DNA of 64,000 nt from Desulfobacter postgatei 2ac9 (GCF_000233695.2 NZ_CM001488.1:1476202-1540201); one strand, 5' to 3'. Shown: positions 1-9,134, counted from the first letter of the stretch. Notes: generated by a model from the sequence alone, not told the origin. Translations and numbers: made by a program.

Positions 1-873
1 CGCTATACCCCTGAAATTTTCTCTTTTAACGGCATTCACGAGATCGGCATCGAACACCTGCGCATCGAAAGTGCGTGGTCCGGCGGCTACCGGCACCACA
101 AACCGTTCAAGGATACGGATGGAAAGATTATCCGTACCGCCAAGGAGCAGGATTATCTCTGGGGTGGCATCTGGATCAGCAGCGCAGTGAACGGATGGGT
201 ACAAGATGTGACCTTTGCCGACATGACCCAGGGAATTATCCTCAGCCAATCTGCCCAGTGGACCCTGAAGGACCTTACATTTACAGGACAGGAAGGACAT
301 GCCGGTGTCACCATCGGATGGGGAAACGACAACCTGGTCAGAAACGTTCACTTCCATGCCCGGTTGGTTCATCCGGTGACGCTTACAATGACGGCATCAG
401 GAAACGTTATCACAGAATGCACGGCACATTATGAAGGCAGAAATTCATATTCAGGCACGGACACGGCCATGGATTTTCACGGCATTTTTCCTTTTGAAAA
501 TCTCTTTGAAAAAATGAAGGGGTTCTATGTCTGTCCGGGTGGAGATTTGAGCGTGATGCCCCATGCCGGTGTAAGAAACGTTTTCTGGAATATCGAGGCA
601 CCTGCAAAGATCACCGGCTACGGCGACTATGCAAAAGATTCCTTCGTGCAAACCTATGATTTTGTGAACACCTCATCCAAAACGCCTGCCACCATGCATG
701 AACACTATCCCCAGGCATTCTACATTGGTATCCACAGGAGGGGCAATCGCTGCGTCACCCTGGCCGGATCAACCGAAGACGGTCACACCCGGTGGATGAC
801 CGTGGAAGGATTGAATCATCCGGATATCGCCATTCCTTCCCTGTACGAGCGGCAAAGAAAAGAAGCACAGTAG
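1..873 (+). CDS. Right-handed beta-helix (pectate-lyase-like) protein, 5' truncated
   Basis: The frame is open from base 1 to a TAG at 871-873, so the gene enters from the left and 290 residues are visible. Short strands keep returning to asparagine- and glycine-rich turns (WVQDVTFADMTQGIILS, WTLKDLTFTGQEGHAGVTI, NLVRNVHFHARLV), which is the look of a parallel beta-helix such as pectate-lyase or polysaccharide-lyase folds. The substrate cannot be read from this fragment and no catalytic residue is assigned. The first Met in frame (base 187) is internal, because the sequence before it continues the same repeat pattern without a ribosome site. Fold confidence is moderate; function is open. Confidence 0.6.
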   Translation, partial: RYTPEIFSFNGIHEIGIEHLRIESAWSGGYRHHKPFKDTDGKIIRTAKEQDYLWGGIWISSAVNGWVQDVTFADMTQGIILSQSAQWTLKDLTFTGQEGHAGVTIGWGNDNLVRNVHFHARLVHPVTLTMTASGNVITECTAHYEGRNSYSGTDTAMDFHGIFPFENLFEKMKGFYVCPGGDLSVMPHAGVRNVFWNIEAPAKITGYGDYAKDSFVQTYDFVNTSSKTPATMHEHYPQAFYIGIHRRGNRCVTLAGSTEDGHTRWMTVEGLNHPDIAIPSLYERQRKEAQ

Positions 874-893
874 AAGGATCAACCTACCCACCT

Positions 894-1150
894 CTATTTA
901 ACAGCCTGAACTATATATCCGCCAGGAAATGCCATTTTTTCTGCCTGTACAAGTTGTTTCTCAGTCCGTTTTCTTTCTTCTATCTCGTGCTGAAGCTTGA
1001 CAGTCTGTTTTTCCAGATCTTTCTGGTATGCCTCATTCTCAGCAATGAGCTTGGGGCGATCTATCGCTTTTTCAAAAAAAATTATCCAGATTATCAAGAA
1101 ACAGATCCGTTAAAAATGGATCAAAATGTTTACCCGTCTCGCTTTTGAAA
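894..1150 (-). pseudogene. Remnant of an HD-GYP / sensor-kinase signalling gene
   Basis: Reading the minus strand from about 1150, one frame gives LFKSETGKHFDPFLTDLF, which resembles the C-terminal end of HD-GYP domains (G-x-HFDP). After a run of eight T the frame is lost. A second frame (1097 down to 894) continues with AENEAYQKDLEKQ and HEIEERKRTEKQLVQAEKMA, the coiled-coil that normally precedes a HisKA domain. It then ends in unrelated residues and a stop where HisKA should begin. So the piece has a frameshift and is cut at both ends. It directly follows the stop of the radical SAM gene at 1161. I infer a decayed signalling gene; no function is expected. Confidence 0.55.
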
Positions 1151-1160
1151 AGTGCAATAA

Positions 1161-2231
1161 TTAATTTTGGGGTTTAAGGTTATCCGGGTTTCGCCAGCAC
1201 AGGGGATCCGACGCCAGAAAATCTCCTGTGAGCTGGAAGGCTGCGCCCCGGCACCCGTAACAGATGTCATTTTTTTCACAGGTGCGGCAGTATCCTTTGA
1301 TGGTTTGCCGGTGATTTTTCAGCAGGCGAAGTTCGCGGGAATGGTCCAGAATATCCTTAAGGCGGGTTTCCCGTATGTTGCCTATGGATTTTGTAATCCC
1401 CACACAGGGTTGGACATTGCCGATGGAGGTGACGGTGCAGGAAAACTGGTGCCGCATACACTGGTTGCCCATGAGCGGCGGCTGGGGGTCCCATTCAATG
1501 CCGTAGCGCTCCCGGTCAACGGCACATATTTCCTCGAACACCACTTTGAGTTCCAGGGGAGAAAGTTCAAGGGAGGTATTGTTTTTTGCCTGGCCCTGGG
1601 GGGTAATGATTTCAAAATAGGGCGCCATGTTGTTGTCCCTGATCCAGGTCCACAAGTTAATCAGTTCATCCCGGTTCTGGCGGCAGATAATGGTGCTCAA
1701 GGCCAGGAACGCATCTTTGGCGGGATAGCCTGCGGCTTTAAGGTTGCCAAGGGCATTGTGGATAATATGAAACGCCCCTTTTTTACCTGCAAGGGCATCC
1801 TGTCTGGCCTCATCAAAGGAGTTCATTTTCAGGACCACCCTTACCCCGGCTGCGCGAAGTTCCCGGGAAAAATCAGGGGTAATGCCGGTACCGTTGGTAA
1901 AGATCTCTGTTTCAAGATGATGGCTTTTTAAAAATTCAATGACCTGCCGGATATGGGGGTAGATGCTGGGCTCTCCGCCCAACAGAATAATTTTCCCGGC
2001 CCCAAGTGCTTTGGCCTGGATAATGACTTCAAATATTTCGTCCAGACTGAGTTCATTATCAAAATATGCGTCATGGGGCACATAGCAGTAGCTGCAGCGA
2101 AAATTGCACCGCAGGCTTAACTCAATCTCCATGGAGAGAAGCCGATTGCCGGATACTGCGTGATCAATTTTTTGTTTGGAAAATTCAAAGTTTCCCGCAC
2201 AACCAATATTGTGACTGGTACAGATACTCAT
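1161..2231 (-). CDS. Radical SAM protein with SPASM-like C-terminal cluster site
   Basis: The 356-residue protein has the radical SAM CxxxCxxC motif near residue 42 (LRCNFRCSYC), a GGEP motif (ILLGGEPSIYP) and a cysteine-rich C-terminus (CRTCEKNDICYGCRGAAF, then DPLC) that would bind auxiliary iron-sulfur clusters as in SPASM proteins. Such enzymes make a 5'-deoxyadenosyl radical from S-adenosylmethionine; the substrate here is not readable. It is the last gene of the left arm, and its ATG overlaps the MMPL-methyltransferase stop by 4 bases (2228-2231), so the two are translationally coupled. That coupling suggests a role in the same pathway, either modifying the acyl chain or maturing a partner. 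Family assignment is firm, role inferred. Confidence 0.88.
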   Translation of the reverse strand: MSICTSHNIGCAGNFEFSKQKIDHAVSGNRLLSMEIELSLRCNFRCSYCYVPHDAYFDNELSLDEIFEVIIQAKALGAGKIILLGGEPSIYPHIRQVIEFLKSHHLETEIFTNGTGITPDFSRELRAAGVRVVLKMNSFDEARQDALAGKKGAFHIIHNALGNLKAAGYPAKDAFLALSTIICRQNRDELINLWTWIRDNNMAPYFEIITPQGQAKNNTSLELSPLELKVVFEEICAVDRERYGIEWDPQPPLMGNQCMRHQFSCTVTSIGNVQPCVGITKSIGNIRETRLKDILDHSRELRLLKNHRQTIKGYCRTCEKNDICYGCRGAAFQLTGDFLASDPLCWRNPDNLKPQN

Positions 2232-5200
2232 GGGGAGACCTTTGCGACAAACCAGACGGTTTCCGGATTGTTACCGGATATTTGGGTATGTTCCATCCTG
2301 AAATCCGCTTCGTTGATAAGATCTGTGATGGCTTGCACAGACAGGTAATGGGGAACCACCCCTTTTAATTTCAGTTTCAGCGCTTCAATGATCCAGATCC
2401 GTGTTGGCTTTCCGGCCGGTGGGATGATGGCCCTGATAATCAGGACACCCTCGGGAGCCATCGTTGCCCTGATTCTTTTTAAGGTCAACCTGAATTCATC
2501 TGGTGTTAAAAAATGGGACATGTCCAGCATCAGGGCCATGTGGATCGGTTCTGAGACAGTGGGAAGATCCGGGGCACTGCCCAGCGCAACACTTCCCCGG
2601 TCTGATACAGCCATGGCACTGATGCGTTGGCTTTCGGGATCCGGCTCCAGGCCGAATATACGGGCATGGGGAAATCGTTCAAGAAGAAAGCAGGCCGGCA
2701 CCCCGAGCCCTGTGCCGATATCCATGATCCGCAAAACATTGTCCCTGCCTGCCAAAATCCCGGGCAGCTCTCTGAACATGGGGTCCAGTTGCAGTTTAAA
2801 GCGGGCGAACATTCTGGGATATGCCTCGGCCGTGCGGTACCTGGCAAGAATCCGGGATGGGGCCGGTGTGCCCGTTTCCTGGTTTTGATCTTCCTGGGGT
2901 TCCGGCAATGAACCTTTGCCCCGGGGCGATTCTGCGGTTTGTAAAATAAAATAGCGGCGCAGCAGGGGCGGCAGAATCAAAAAAGCGCCCCCAAGGCAAA
3001 AGCCGATGCCCAGAAGGGAGGCAAGGCCGGCACTTTGCAAAAGCGAATGGGTTGCCATACACATCACTCCGAATCCGATCATGGTGGAAACGCCTGCCAT
3101 GAATACGGCCAGGCGTATCAGTTCGACCGAGGGATGGGATTCGTCACGGTATCGCTGGTAGGCGCGCACAAAAAAAAGGGAAAAGTCAATGCCGATGCCG
3201 AATACGATAATGGAGAGCATCAGCGCGGGAATATCAAGGTTGTGTCCTAACAGTTTCATGGTGCCGAGGGTGCAGATAAAGGCAAAAAAGACCGGCAGCA
3301 TGGTGATGATGGTGAGTCTGATGTCTAGAAAAAAGATAAAAAGCAGGATCAGGACCGCCCCTGCAATGATGAAGAACATTTTGGTAAAGGTGGTGTACAA
3401 AATGGCACCTAATGTGTCGGAAAAAAGCTGGGGCTCAAACACGGTGGCAATGCTGCTGAAGGCGTCATAGAAACTTTTTTCATCCACATCCGGGTTGCGC
3501 ATAAGGCTTGTGGTCCAGATCCAGTGACCGCGGTTGTCTCTGGGTTGGGAGATGCCCATCATGGAATAAAGGGCCTGGGGAATTGCCACGGGTCCGTCCG
3601 GAGGGTTGGCCGGGGCAAGCAGGCCTAAAAACGGGTCAAAGGCATCCCGGGTAAAACCGAGCCGGTCTGCCTCCCGGATCAGGGTCTGTTTGAGGGCCGT
3701 GACCCGTTCATCACCCCAGAACTGTACCCAGGCCTGATAGTTCTCCTTTTTTTTTGCCTCCCCCGGGAAGATCATTGAAAGTATTGTGCCCGAGGCCGGA
3801 ACACCTTGGGTCTGAACGGCAGAGACCCTGTCTGACAGCCGGTCGCTTAAATCCTGAAGCTTTTTGACAGAATCGGCAGTCAGCATGAGATGGGACTTGC
3901 CTGTAAATCCTTTGCCCCAGGTCTCATAGAATGCTGTATCCGCATCCCTGGTTTCCCGGCTCACCGTACTCATGGCGGACAGATCCACATGAAAGACCGG
4001 CCAGGCAAACCACACCAGGACCAGTGTCAGCGCCAGGGCAAACCAGGCACCACGGTTGCCGGGAAGAATCAGGGTATTGACCAGCCCTTTCAGGGGGAGC
4101 CTCCGGGCTTTTGCCGGCCGAAGCATGGGCACGATCCTTGGGAACAGGGAATGAATAAAGACAAAGGAGAATCCCATGCCAAGGGCGGTAAACTTCCCGA
4201 GTTCTTCAAGAATTTTAAAATCGCTCATCCCCAGGGAGAGAAAGGCGCATACCGTGGTCAGGGTGGCGATCAGACCCACGGCCCGCACTTCCGTGGATGC
4301 CTGTCTGCCAAATGTTTTTTGGGGCTGGTCCAGAAACAGCAGGTAGGTAATGCCGTGGTCTATGGTGATGGAGATGATGGCCCCGCCAAATCCCAGAACG
4401 ATCAGGGAGATGCTGTCATATAACAGGGAATAGGTAAAAAGGCCCGCAATGGTGCCGAACATGGCCGGAACCAGGGCCAAAAGCCCGATCCATGGCCGGG
4501 GAAAGGCCAGAAACAGCAGAAGGGTGATGGCTGCCGTGGCAATGAGGATGGCGTTTTGGACATCATGTTTGATTATTTTTTCATTGTCATAGGCGGCCCT
4601 GAATGCCCCTACCGAGGTGAGTACGGCATGCTCATCCGGCCGGGAAAACGCTGTTTGGGCAAGGGTCTGGACGGCATGGATCAGATCCATGGTCCGGGTG
4701 GCAAATTTTGAGTCCGTGCCCGAGCCTTTGGGGGTGGCTATGATCAGGCAATGCCGTGAATCCGGTGACAAAAGTTTGCCTTGGTAAAAGTTGAATTTAT
4801 CAACCGGTGCCAGGGATTTCAGCCTTGCCAGCACAATGTTTTTCAACCCGAGGGGGTCAAGGGCTATGAATTCGGATGTGCCCACTTCCTCAAGGCTTAA
4901 GAGGCGGTCATGGGTTTGGGAGAGCGTCTCCCGGACGGCGTCAGGCGAGAGCAGGGGACGGATCCGGTTTTCAAGCTGGGTGCGGGTGAATTGAAAGGGC
5001 AGGGTTTTTACCACCTGGGTGATCAGTTCGGGCATGATCTGCTGGTAGTGATCCATTCCCACACGGCTGAACAGTCCGGAGGCCCAAAGTTGTTCTTCCA
5101 CCATGGCGGCAAGTTTGACCAGCCGTTCCGGATCACGGGTGCCAAGGCTTGCACTGATAATGACCTGGTCCTGGAGGGGATGGTGGTCAAAAAAATCAAG

Positions 5201-5362
5201 GGCGTCATGGATCACCCGGTTGTGTGTCGGAAGCGATGCCGTGATATCCGTTTCCACATAAAGCCTTTGGAAACTGACAAAGAGCATGAAGGCCGCGGCA
5301 AGGATCGTGATGATCAATAGAGCTATGTTCAGCTGTTTGTCGCCTTTTTTTGAATTTACCAT
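2228..5362 (-). CDS. MMPL/RND-type lipid exporter fused to a SAM methyltransferase
   Basis: From the ATG at 5362 the product is 1044 residues. A membrane helix near the N-terminus is followed by a large periplasmic loop and a first helix bundle containing ISITIDHGITYLLF. A second loop and bundle contain IIVFGIGIDFSLFFVRAY. This is the duplicated layout of MMPL/RND exporters, resembling the predicted exporters found in aryl-polyene-type clusters. About residue 845 onward is a soluble class I methyltransferase with the SAM-binding DIGTGLGVPACFL and a later FLTPDEF segment. The open frame runs upstream to 5473, but those 37 residues lie inside the glycosyltransferase gene and look non-native, so I start at MVNSKKGDK with a 7-base overlap. 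Exporter and methyltransferase in one chain suggest methylation coupled to transport of the cluster product (inference). Confidence 0.85.
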   Translation of the reverse strand: MVNSKKGDKQLNIALLIITILAAAFMLFVSFQRLYVETDITASLPTHNRVIHDALDFFDHHPLQDQVIISASLGTRDPERLVKLAAMVEEQLWASGLFSRVGMDHYQQIMPELITQVVKTLPFQFTRTQLENRIRPLLSPDAVRETLSQTHDRLLSLEEVGTSEFIALDPLGLKNIVLARLKSLAPVDKFNFYQGKLLSPDSRHCLIIATPKGSGTDSKFATRTMDLIHAVQTLAQTAFSRPDEHAVLTSVGAFRAAYDNEKIIKHDVQNAILIATAAITLLLFLAFPRPWIGLLALVPAMFGTIAGLFTYSLLYDSISLIVLGFGGAIISITIDHGITYLLFLDQPQKTFGRQASTEVRAVGLIATLTTVCAFLSLGMSDFKILEELGKFTALGMGFSFVFIHSLFPRIVPMLRPAKARRLPLKGLVNTLILPGNRGAWFALALTLVLVWFAWPVFHVDLSAMSTVSRETRDADTAFYETWGKGFTGKSHLMLTADSVKKLQDLSDRLSDRVSAVQTQGVPASGTILSMIFPGEAKKKENYQAWVQFWGDERVTALKQTLIREADRLGFTRDAFDPFLGLLAPANPPDGPVAIPQALYSMMGISQPRDNRGHWIWTTSLMRNPDVDEKSFYDAFSSIATVFEPQLFSDTLGAILYTTFTKMFFIIAGAVLILLFIFFLDIRLTIITMLPVFFAFICTLGTMKLLGHNLDIPALMLSIIVFGIGIDFSLFFVRAYQRYRDESHPSVELIRLAVFMAGVSTMIGFGVMCMATHSLLQSAGLASLLGIGFCLGGAFLILPPLLRRYFILQTAESPRGKGSLPEPQEDQNQETGTPAPSRILARYRTAEAYPRMFARFKLQLDPMFRELPGILAGRDNVLRIMDIGTGLGVPACFLLERFPHARIFGLEPDPESQRISAMAVSDRGSVALGSAPDLPTVSEPIHMALMLDMSHFLTPDEFRLTLKRIRATMAPEGVLIIRAIIPPAGKPTRIWIIEALKLKLKGVVPHYLSVQAITDLINEADFRMEHTQISGNNPETVWFVAKVSP

Positions 5363-6069
5363 AGGCACACCACAAGACCTGCGAGAACTGCTAAATGAAC
5401 GACAATGATCATCAGGCGGTGGGCATAAAAAAATTCGTTCATCAGCTGGATAAATCCAAGGCCGCCAAAACAACGCCGGAACCTGTCCAGGCCGCGGCAG
5501 GCATCATTGTCTGTTTCTGCATTGCTCTGGAAGGCAAAAAAAGGCGTTATTCCCAAATAGTCGTCACAAAGGTTTTTGAGCATCACGTCATAGGGTATCC
5601 CGCGCCAGGGCTGTCTTGCGATCTTTTTGCCAAAGGCGCGGCTGACGGCATAGGCATGGGTCAATGCCTGATACCTGATTTTTTTTACCCCTGGATTACC
5701 GGTTTTTGAACTGCCCCTGATCAGACATCCGAAAAAAAACAGGCTCCAGGTGCCGCAGGTTGACAGATGTGTAACGGCTGCGCTTAAAATCTTGGGGGTA
5801 TACCGGTGAATTACCACGTCATCCTCAAATACGACCCATTGTTGTGCCCCGGCATCAATGGCTTTTTCCATGCATAGAAGATGGGACGCAAAGATGCCCC
5901 GGCAGGTATCATTGTGATCTTTCTCCACCAGGACAAATTCCACACGCTTCAGAATGCCCATGCGTGAAAATTCAAGCCTGATCCGTTCCCGGCGGTCAGT
6001 ACGATCCCGAAGCGAGATGCAGTACAGCCTGTCAAAAAAGGCCCAGGGGGTTTCTGTTTCAGGTGTCAT
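5356..6069 (-). CDS. Glycosyltransferase family 25-like protein with C-terminal membrane helix
   Basis: The 237-residue protein begins with LYCISLRDRTDRRERI and later has WVVFEDDVVIH. Together they match the GT25 (LPS glycosyltransferase LgtB/Lex2-like) pattern in which the EDD/EDDV site binds the metal-nucleotide sugar. The last 20 or so residues are hydrophobic (LMIIVVHLAVLAGLVV) and should anchor the enzyme to the inner membrane. It lies 6 bases downstream of plsY and overlaps the exporter start. In context it could glycosylate the lipid or its headgroup. Donor and acceptor are unknown. Confidence 0.72.
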   Translation of the reverse strand: MTPETETPWAFFDRLYCISLRDRTDRRERIRLEFSRMGILKRVEFVLVEKDHNDTCRGIFASHLLCMEKAIDAGAQQWVVFEDDVVIHRYTPKILSAAVTHLSTCGTWSLFFFGCLIRGSSKTGNPGVKKIRYQALTHAYAVSRAFGKKIARQPWRGIPYDVMLKNLCDDYLGITPFFAFQSNAETDNDACRGLDRFRRCFGGLGFIQLMNEFFYAHRLMIIVVHLAVLAGLVVCLW

Positions 6070-6075
6070 GGCGTG

Positions 6076-6669
6076 TCATTGGCTCTTTTTTGAAACGTTC
6101 ATGCAATGATTCCCGGATACAAGGGCCAGCAAGTTATTTCGGTGATTTAGAACGATAAACCCCATACATACAATCATCGCAGCGATTCCCGAAAAATCGG
6201 TTCCGGATATCCTGGCAAGGCCCATGCCGATAATGGCCACAAGCACCATGGAACCGGCAAAAGGCAGCCGAAAAAAAAGATATCCTGCACACCAGCCGGC
6301 AAGGGAAAGCAGTGTAAATAAAGGGGTGAGAAACAGGGACAAACCAATGAAATGGGCAACGCCTTTTCCCCCTTTAAATCCGTGGAAACAGGGGAAGCGG
6401 TTCCCAAGGAGCAGAAAAAATCCCATCCAGAGGGTTGCGGGCACAGACAGAAACCGGGAGGCAACCGCTGAAATCAGAAACGCCTTTCCCACATCGGCCA
6501 TGAGAACAAATCCGGCCCATTTCACCCCCAAGATTCTGTAAACATTGGTGGTCCCGGCGTTTTTGCTGAACAGGGTCCGGGGATCTTTTTTTGTTTTCAC
6601 CTGCAGCACAAGGATGGAAGCATTCAATGAGCCTGCGGCATAGGCAATCAGGCAGAAAAGTATGAACAT
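6076..6669 (-). CDS. plsY: PlsY-like acyl-phosphate:glycerol-3-phosphate acyltransferase
   Basis: PlsY moves an acyl group from acyl-phosphate to sn-glycerol-3-phosphate in the inner membrane, giving lysophosphatidate. The 197-residue product has the family motifs in order: a GSLN segment near the N-terminus, SKNAGTTNVYRILG, a lysine/aspartate helix, and FKGGKGVA, spread over about five membrane helices. I start at the ATG at 6669 (MFILFCLIAYAAG) because GGGAGGG lies about 9 bases upstream; an upstream ATG at 6693 lacks such a site and runs further into the preceding gene. No PlsX is visible in the window. Being in an operon with dehydratase, ACP and exporter genes suggests a specialised copy (inference). 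Confidence 0.88.
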   Translation of the reverse strand: MFILFCLIAYAAGSLNASILVLQVKTKKDPRTLFSKNAGTTNVYRILGVKWAGFVLMADVGKAFLISAVASRFLSVPATLWMGFFLLLGNRFPCFHGFKGGKGVAHFIGLSLFLTPLFTLLSLAGWCAGYLFFRLPFAGSMVLVAIIGMGLARISGTDFSGIAAMIVCMGFIVLNHRNNLLALVSGNHCMNVSKKSQ

Positions 6670-7538
6670 GAGTGGATGCCCTCCCTGATCCATGCCGGAG
6701 GGGTGATGGTTCCGCCGCTGACATCTCTCATCATTGCCCCGGATACGGTTTCACACAGATCGCCCTGCTTGTCGGTAATCCATATGTCAAACCCCAGGGT
6801 CCCGTGGGTTTGATATTGGGGGATGACCCGGGCAGTATAATCCTGATGTTCAACCGTGGGTTTGTAAATGATCCGTTTATCAAACCCCACCGGAAAGGCC
6901 ACAACGCCGAAAAACCGCTGACTCCAGACACAGCCGGCATGGAAGGCTCCATCCAGGGGAAATCCTGATCCCAGCATGGTTTTAAATGGATCATCCGGAT
7001 CATCGGGCATCGCTTTCAGTGTTGCATACGCGCCTGACCGGGCAAGCCGCAATTCATCCTTAATGGAGTGAAAGGCCGGCCCGAACGGAACCAGTTCACT
7101 GTATATGGAATCGGTTGCCACCTTAAACACGGGCTCTTCACATTCATGGGCATGGACTGGGGAGAGGTTTGGGACAGGTTCTGTTTTGGCGTAGAAGGTA
7201 GCCGTGCAATGCTCCCGGATTCTTGTCATGGCACCGTTTTTTGAGGAAAACCGGGTGGCCAGGGATAGCGAAATCCGCGTATCGTCGATGGGGCGGATAT
7301 TGCACAGCGCGTCAATGGTCTCCTGGCCGGGTTCAAGCACAAGAAATTTATTGAAGCGTGCATCCGCCATATGCCCCGGGGCAAAGGCGGAAGTGAAAAA
7401 ATCGCGTTCCCCGATTAATCCGGCCAGGATCTTTAACGCCTCCACAGCCGGAAAAACCACCTTGCCTGCAAAACAATGGTCCATGAAGTGGGGATAAACG
7501 GCTATGGTTAACGGAACCTGGGTAAAGGAGCTGTCCAT
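6648..7538 (-). CDS. PKS-type dehydratase (double hotdog)
   Basis: The 296-residue protein carries the polyketide-synthase dehydratase signature HxxxGxxxxP close to the N-terminus (HCFAGKVVFP). It has the second-half DxxxH motif in PLDGAFHAGC near residue 200, so both catalytic residues of a PS-DH double hotdog are present. It would remove water from a 3-hydroxyacyl-ACP during chain building. It is a free-standing enzyme rather than part of a multidomain synthase. Its start lies one base after the stop of the radical SAM gene, and its end overlaps plsY. A FabZ-like dehydratase is also present at 12304, so the cluster has two kinds of dehydratase. Confidence 0.75.
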   Translation of the reverse strand: MDSSFTQVPLTIAVYPHFMDHCFAGKVVFPAVEALKILAGLIGERDFFTSAFAPGHMADARFNKFLVLEPGQETIDALCNIRPIDDTRISLSLATRFSSKNGAMTRIREHCTATFYAKTEPVPNLSPVHAHECEEPVFKVATDSIYSELVPFGPAFHSIKDELRLARSGAYATLKAMPDDPDDPFKTMLGSGFPLDGAFHAGCVWSQRFFGVVAFPVGFDKRIIYKPTVEHQDYTARVIPQYQTHGTLGFDIWITDKQGDLCETVSGAMMRDVSGGTITPPAWIREGIHSCSYFSA

Positions 7539-7539
7539 C

Positions 7540-8586
7540 TCAGGTTCTGCTTGGCGGGTCTACAAATTTCAGGCTCAGGTTTTCCCCTTTTTCATACCCC
7601 ATCACCCATACGGCCAGATAGGTATCCACATAATCCAGCCAGGCCTTGAAGGTTTCAGGATCAATCGCGTGTCTGAAAAGTCTTGCCGTGACAACTGCAC
7701 TGCCGGCCGCGTAGTGGCGGCAGTCCGCACAATCGGTATCCGGCACACAGCATGCCGCGCTTCTGTCCCAGGTCAGATCTGCCCTGTATTGTCTGAATGT
7801 TTTACCCAGGCCCACATCTTCATGCGGATTCATTCTCGGATAAGAACATTGAAAAAGATCGTGCAGGGCCATCTCATGGGTATGAACAAGGATGTTATAG
7901 TGGGAGAAGAGCAGATGCTCAGGATAGGTTTCAAGCATCTCAATCATGATCTCCCTGGTTTTTGCCAGTGTCTGCCGGTTGTGCCGCAGGTCTCCATCAT
8001 ATCCCACCGGCGCGGAAAACATATTAAAGGTGAAGCGGCAGCCGTTTTCCGCAAGGATGGGGGCCACATCCCGTATCTCATCAATGTTGCTGCTGGTAAA
8101 GGTGTAGACAAATACGGCCCTGGGATCGTCTTTGTAGTTTTTGATCTGTTTTTCAAGCATGTGATCAGCCCTGCGAACGGCCTGGCTTGTCCGGTCATTG
8201 CCCCACACGGAGATGTGGATCCTGTAGCCCACACCCTCCGGTATGAATTTTAACCCATTGGATGCGATGGCGCCCAAAGGAATTTCCCGGTAACAGGTCT
8301 GCAAAAGTTCGGGAACCAGGGCGGGCTCAGCCCCTGCCAGCACAACAAAGGTGATTCCCCGTTCCTTTTCTCTGACCATCAGTTCCTGCCATGCGTCAGG
8401 ATCGTTATTCCCGGTGACAAACTGTTTGTCGCCTTCATAAAAATAACAGCCTTCACACCGGATATTGCAGCGGTTGGTCATGTCATAGGTGGATTCCCTT
8501 AGGAAAAAGTACTTTTTTACCCGCTGCCATCGGCTGCGAATCACCGGATCGGACAGAATATCTGAGAATTTCCAATATGTTTGCAT
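7540..8586 (-). CDS. Radical SAM protein, paralogue of the one at 16847
   Basis: The 348-residue protein has the cluster-binding CxxxCxxC in YDMTNRCNIRCEGCYFY and a C-terminal cysteine group (ACCVPDTDCADC). It aligns along most of its length by eye with the 16847-17845 protein: TNRCN-RC-GC, REKERG followed by a GEP or AEP motif, SNGL or TNGL, and S-WG. Where most radical SAM proteins have GGEP, this one has AGAEP. The substrate is unknown. It begins the distal part of the left arm after the ACP gene. Having two diverged copies in one cluster suggests two related radical steps, or a heteromeric pair (inference). Confidence 0.85.
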   Translation of the reverse strand: MQTYWKFSDILSDPVIRSRWQRVKKYFFLRESTYDMTNRCNIRCEGCYFYEGDKQFVTGNNDPDAWQELMVREKERGITFVVLAGAEPALVPELLQTCYREIPLGAIASNGLKFIPEGVGYRIHISVWGNDRTSQAVRRADHMLEKQIKNYKDDPRAVFVYTFTSSNIDEIRDVAPILAENGCRFTFNMFSAPVGYDGDLRHNRQTLAKTREIMIEMLETYPEHLLFSHYNILVHTHEMALHDLFQCSYPRMNPHEDVGLGKTFRQYRADLTWDRSAACCVPDTDCADCRHYAAGSAVVTARLFRHAIDPETFKAWLDYVDTYLAVWVMGYEKGENLSLKFVDPPSRT

Positions 8587-8606
8587 AGAGGGTTTTTATA
8601 TATTTG

Positions 8607-8629
8607 TTAACTTAACTTAACTTAACTTT
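8607..8629. repeat. Short CTTAA tandem repeat
   Basis: A 5-base unit (ttaac/cttaa) is repeated about four times between the ACP gene and the radical SAM gene, in the leader of the latter on the minus strand. It could vary in length by slippage and so alter spacing upstream of the radical SAM start. This is a direct sequence observation; any effect is speculative. Confidence 0.6.
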
Positions 8630-8684
8630 ATCTCTTGTTGTGGGTTGAGCCTGGGTGTTGATAGACCAAGTCAGCCCATGGCAG

Positions 8685-8945
8685 TTATAATTTGTTGTTG
8701 ATGTATTCGGCAATGAGCCGGACGTTTGTCAGTTTGGGGTAGTCATCCTCGTCAATGCGGATACCGTATTCATCCTGGATCACCAGGGCCACGGTGGCAA
8801 GATCCATACTGTCAATGCCGACTTCATCCACAAGGTCCATTTCAGGATCAAAGGTTTCGGGCGTCACATCCTCAATCATGAGTTCATCAATGATAATCCG
8901 GGTCACATTGATAATGACATCATCAATGGTTCTTACTTTGTTCAT
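8685..8945 (-). CDS. Acyl carrier protein 1
   Basis: The product is about 86 residues, acidic, with the phosphopantetheine attachment site in DEVGIDSMDLATVAL; the serine follows Asp as in standard ACPs. It would hold the growing or modified acyl chain. I start at 8945 (MNKVRTIDD) because GGAGAA lies about 10 bases upstream; an ATG six codons earlier (8963) has no such site but is possible. It is followed, after about 100 bases, by a radical SAM gene, the PS-DH gene and plsY. The other ACP (12720) has a different helix-II sequence, so the two may serve different enzymes. Confidence 0.88.
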   Translation of the reverse strand: MNKVRTIDDVIINVTRIIIDELMIEDVTPETFDPEMDLVDEVGIDSMDLATVALVIQDEYGIRIDEDDYPKLTNVRLIAEYINNKL

Positions 8946-9134
8946 TTTTAGAGTTTTCTCCATTTATATAATTTTAAAGCTTCTTAACATATTCCTGACA
9001 AGATATCCATTTCAGGATTCATGGGTCAAGGGTCATCGCATGTAAAAAATACCTCACCCCACTTGATTTTATATCCTTTACGATTCCCCCAACCCAGGAT
9101 TAACAAAACGCAATGGCAGGGATATGGCTGTTTT

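Noticed and set aside
187-873. Start at Met 187 for the first gene
   Set aside because: The same frame is open and protein-like back to base 1, so the gene is truncated by the window rather than starting there.
1167-1931. Long plus-strand open frame opposite the SPASM radical SAM gene
   Set aside because: It is the antisense shadow of a gene with clear catalytic motifs; no ribosome site and no recognisable domain.
3890-4423. Plus-strand open frame inside the exporter gene
   Set aside because: Composition is that of a reverse-complement of membrane helices; the exporter frame is the real one.
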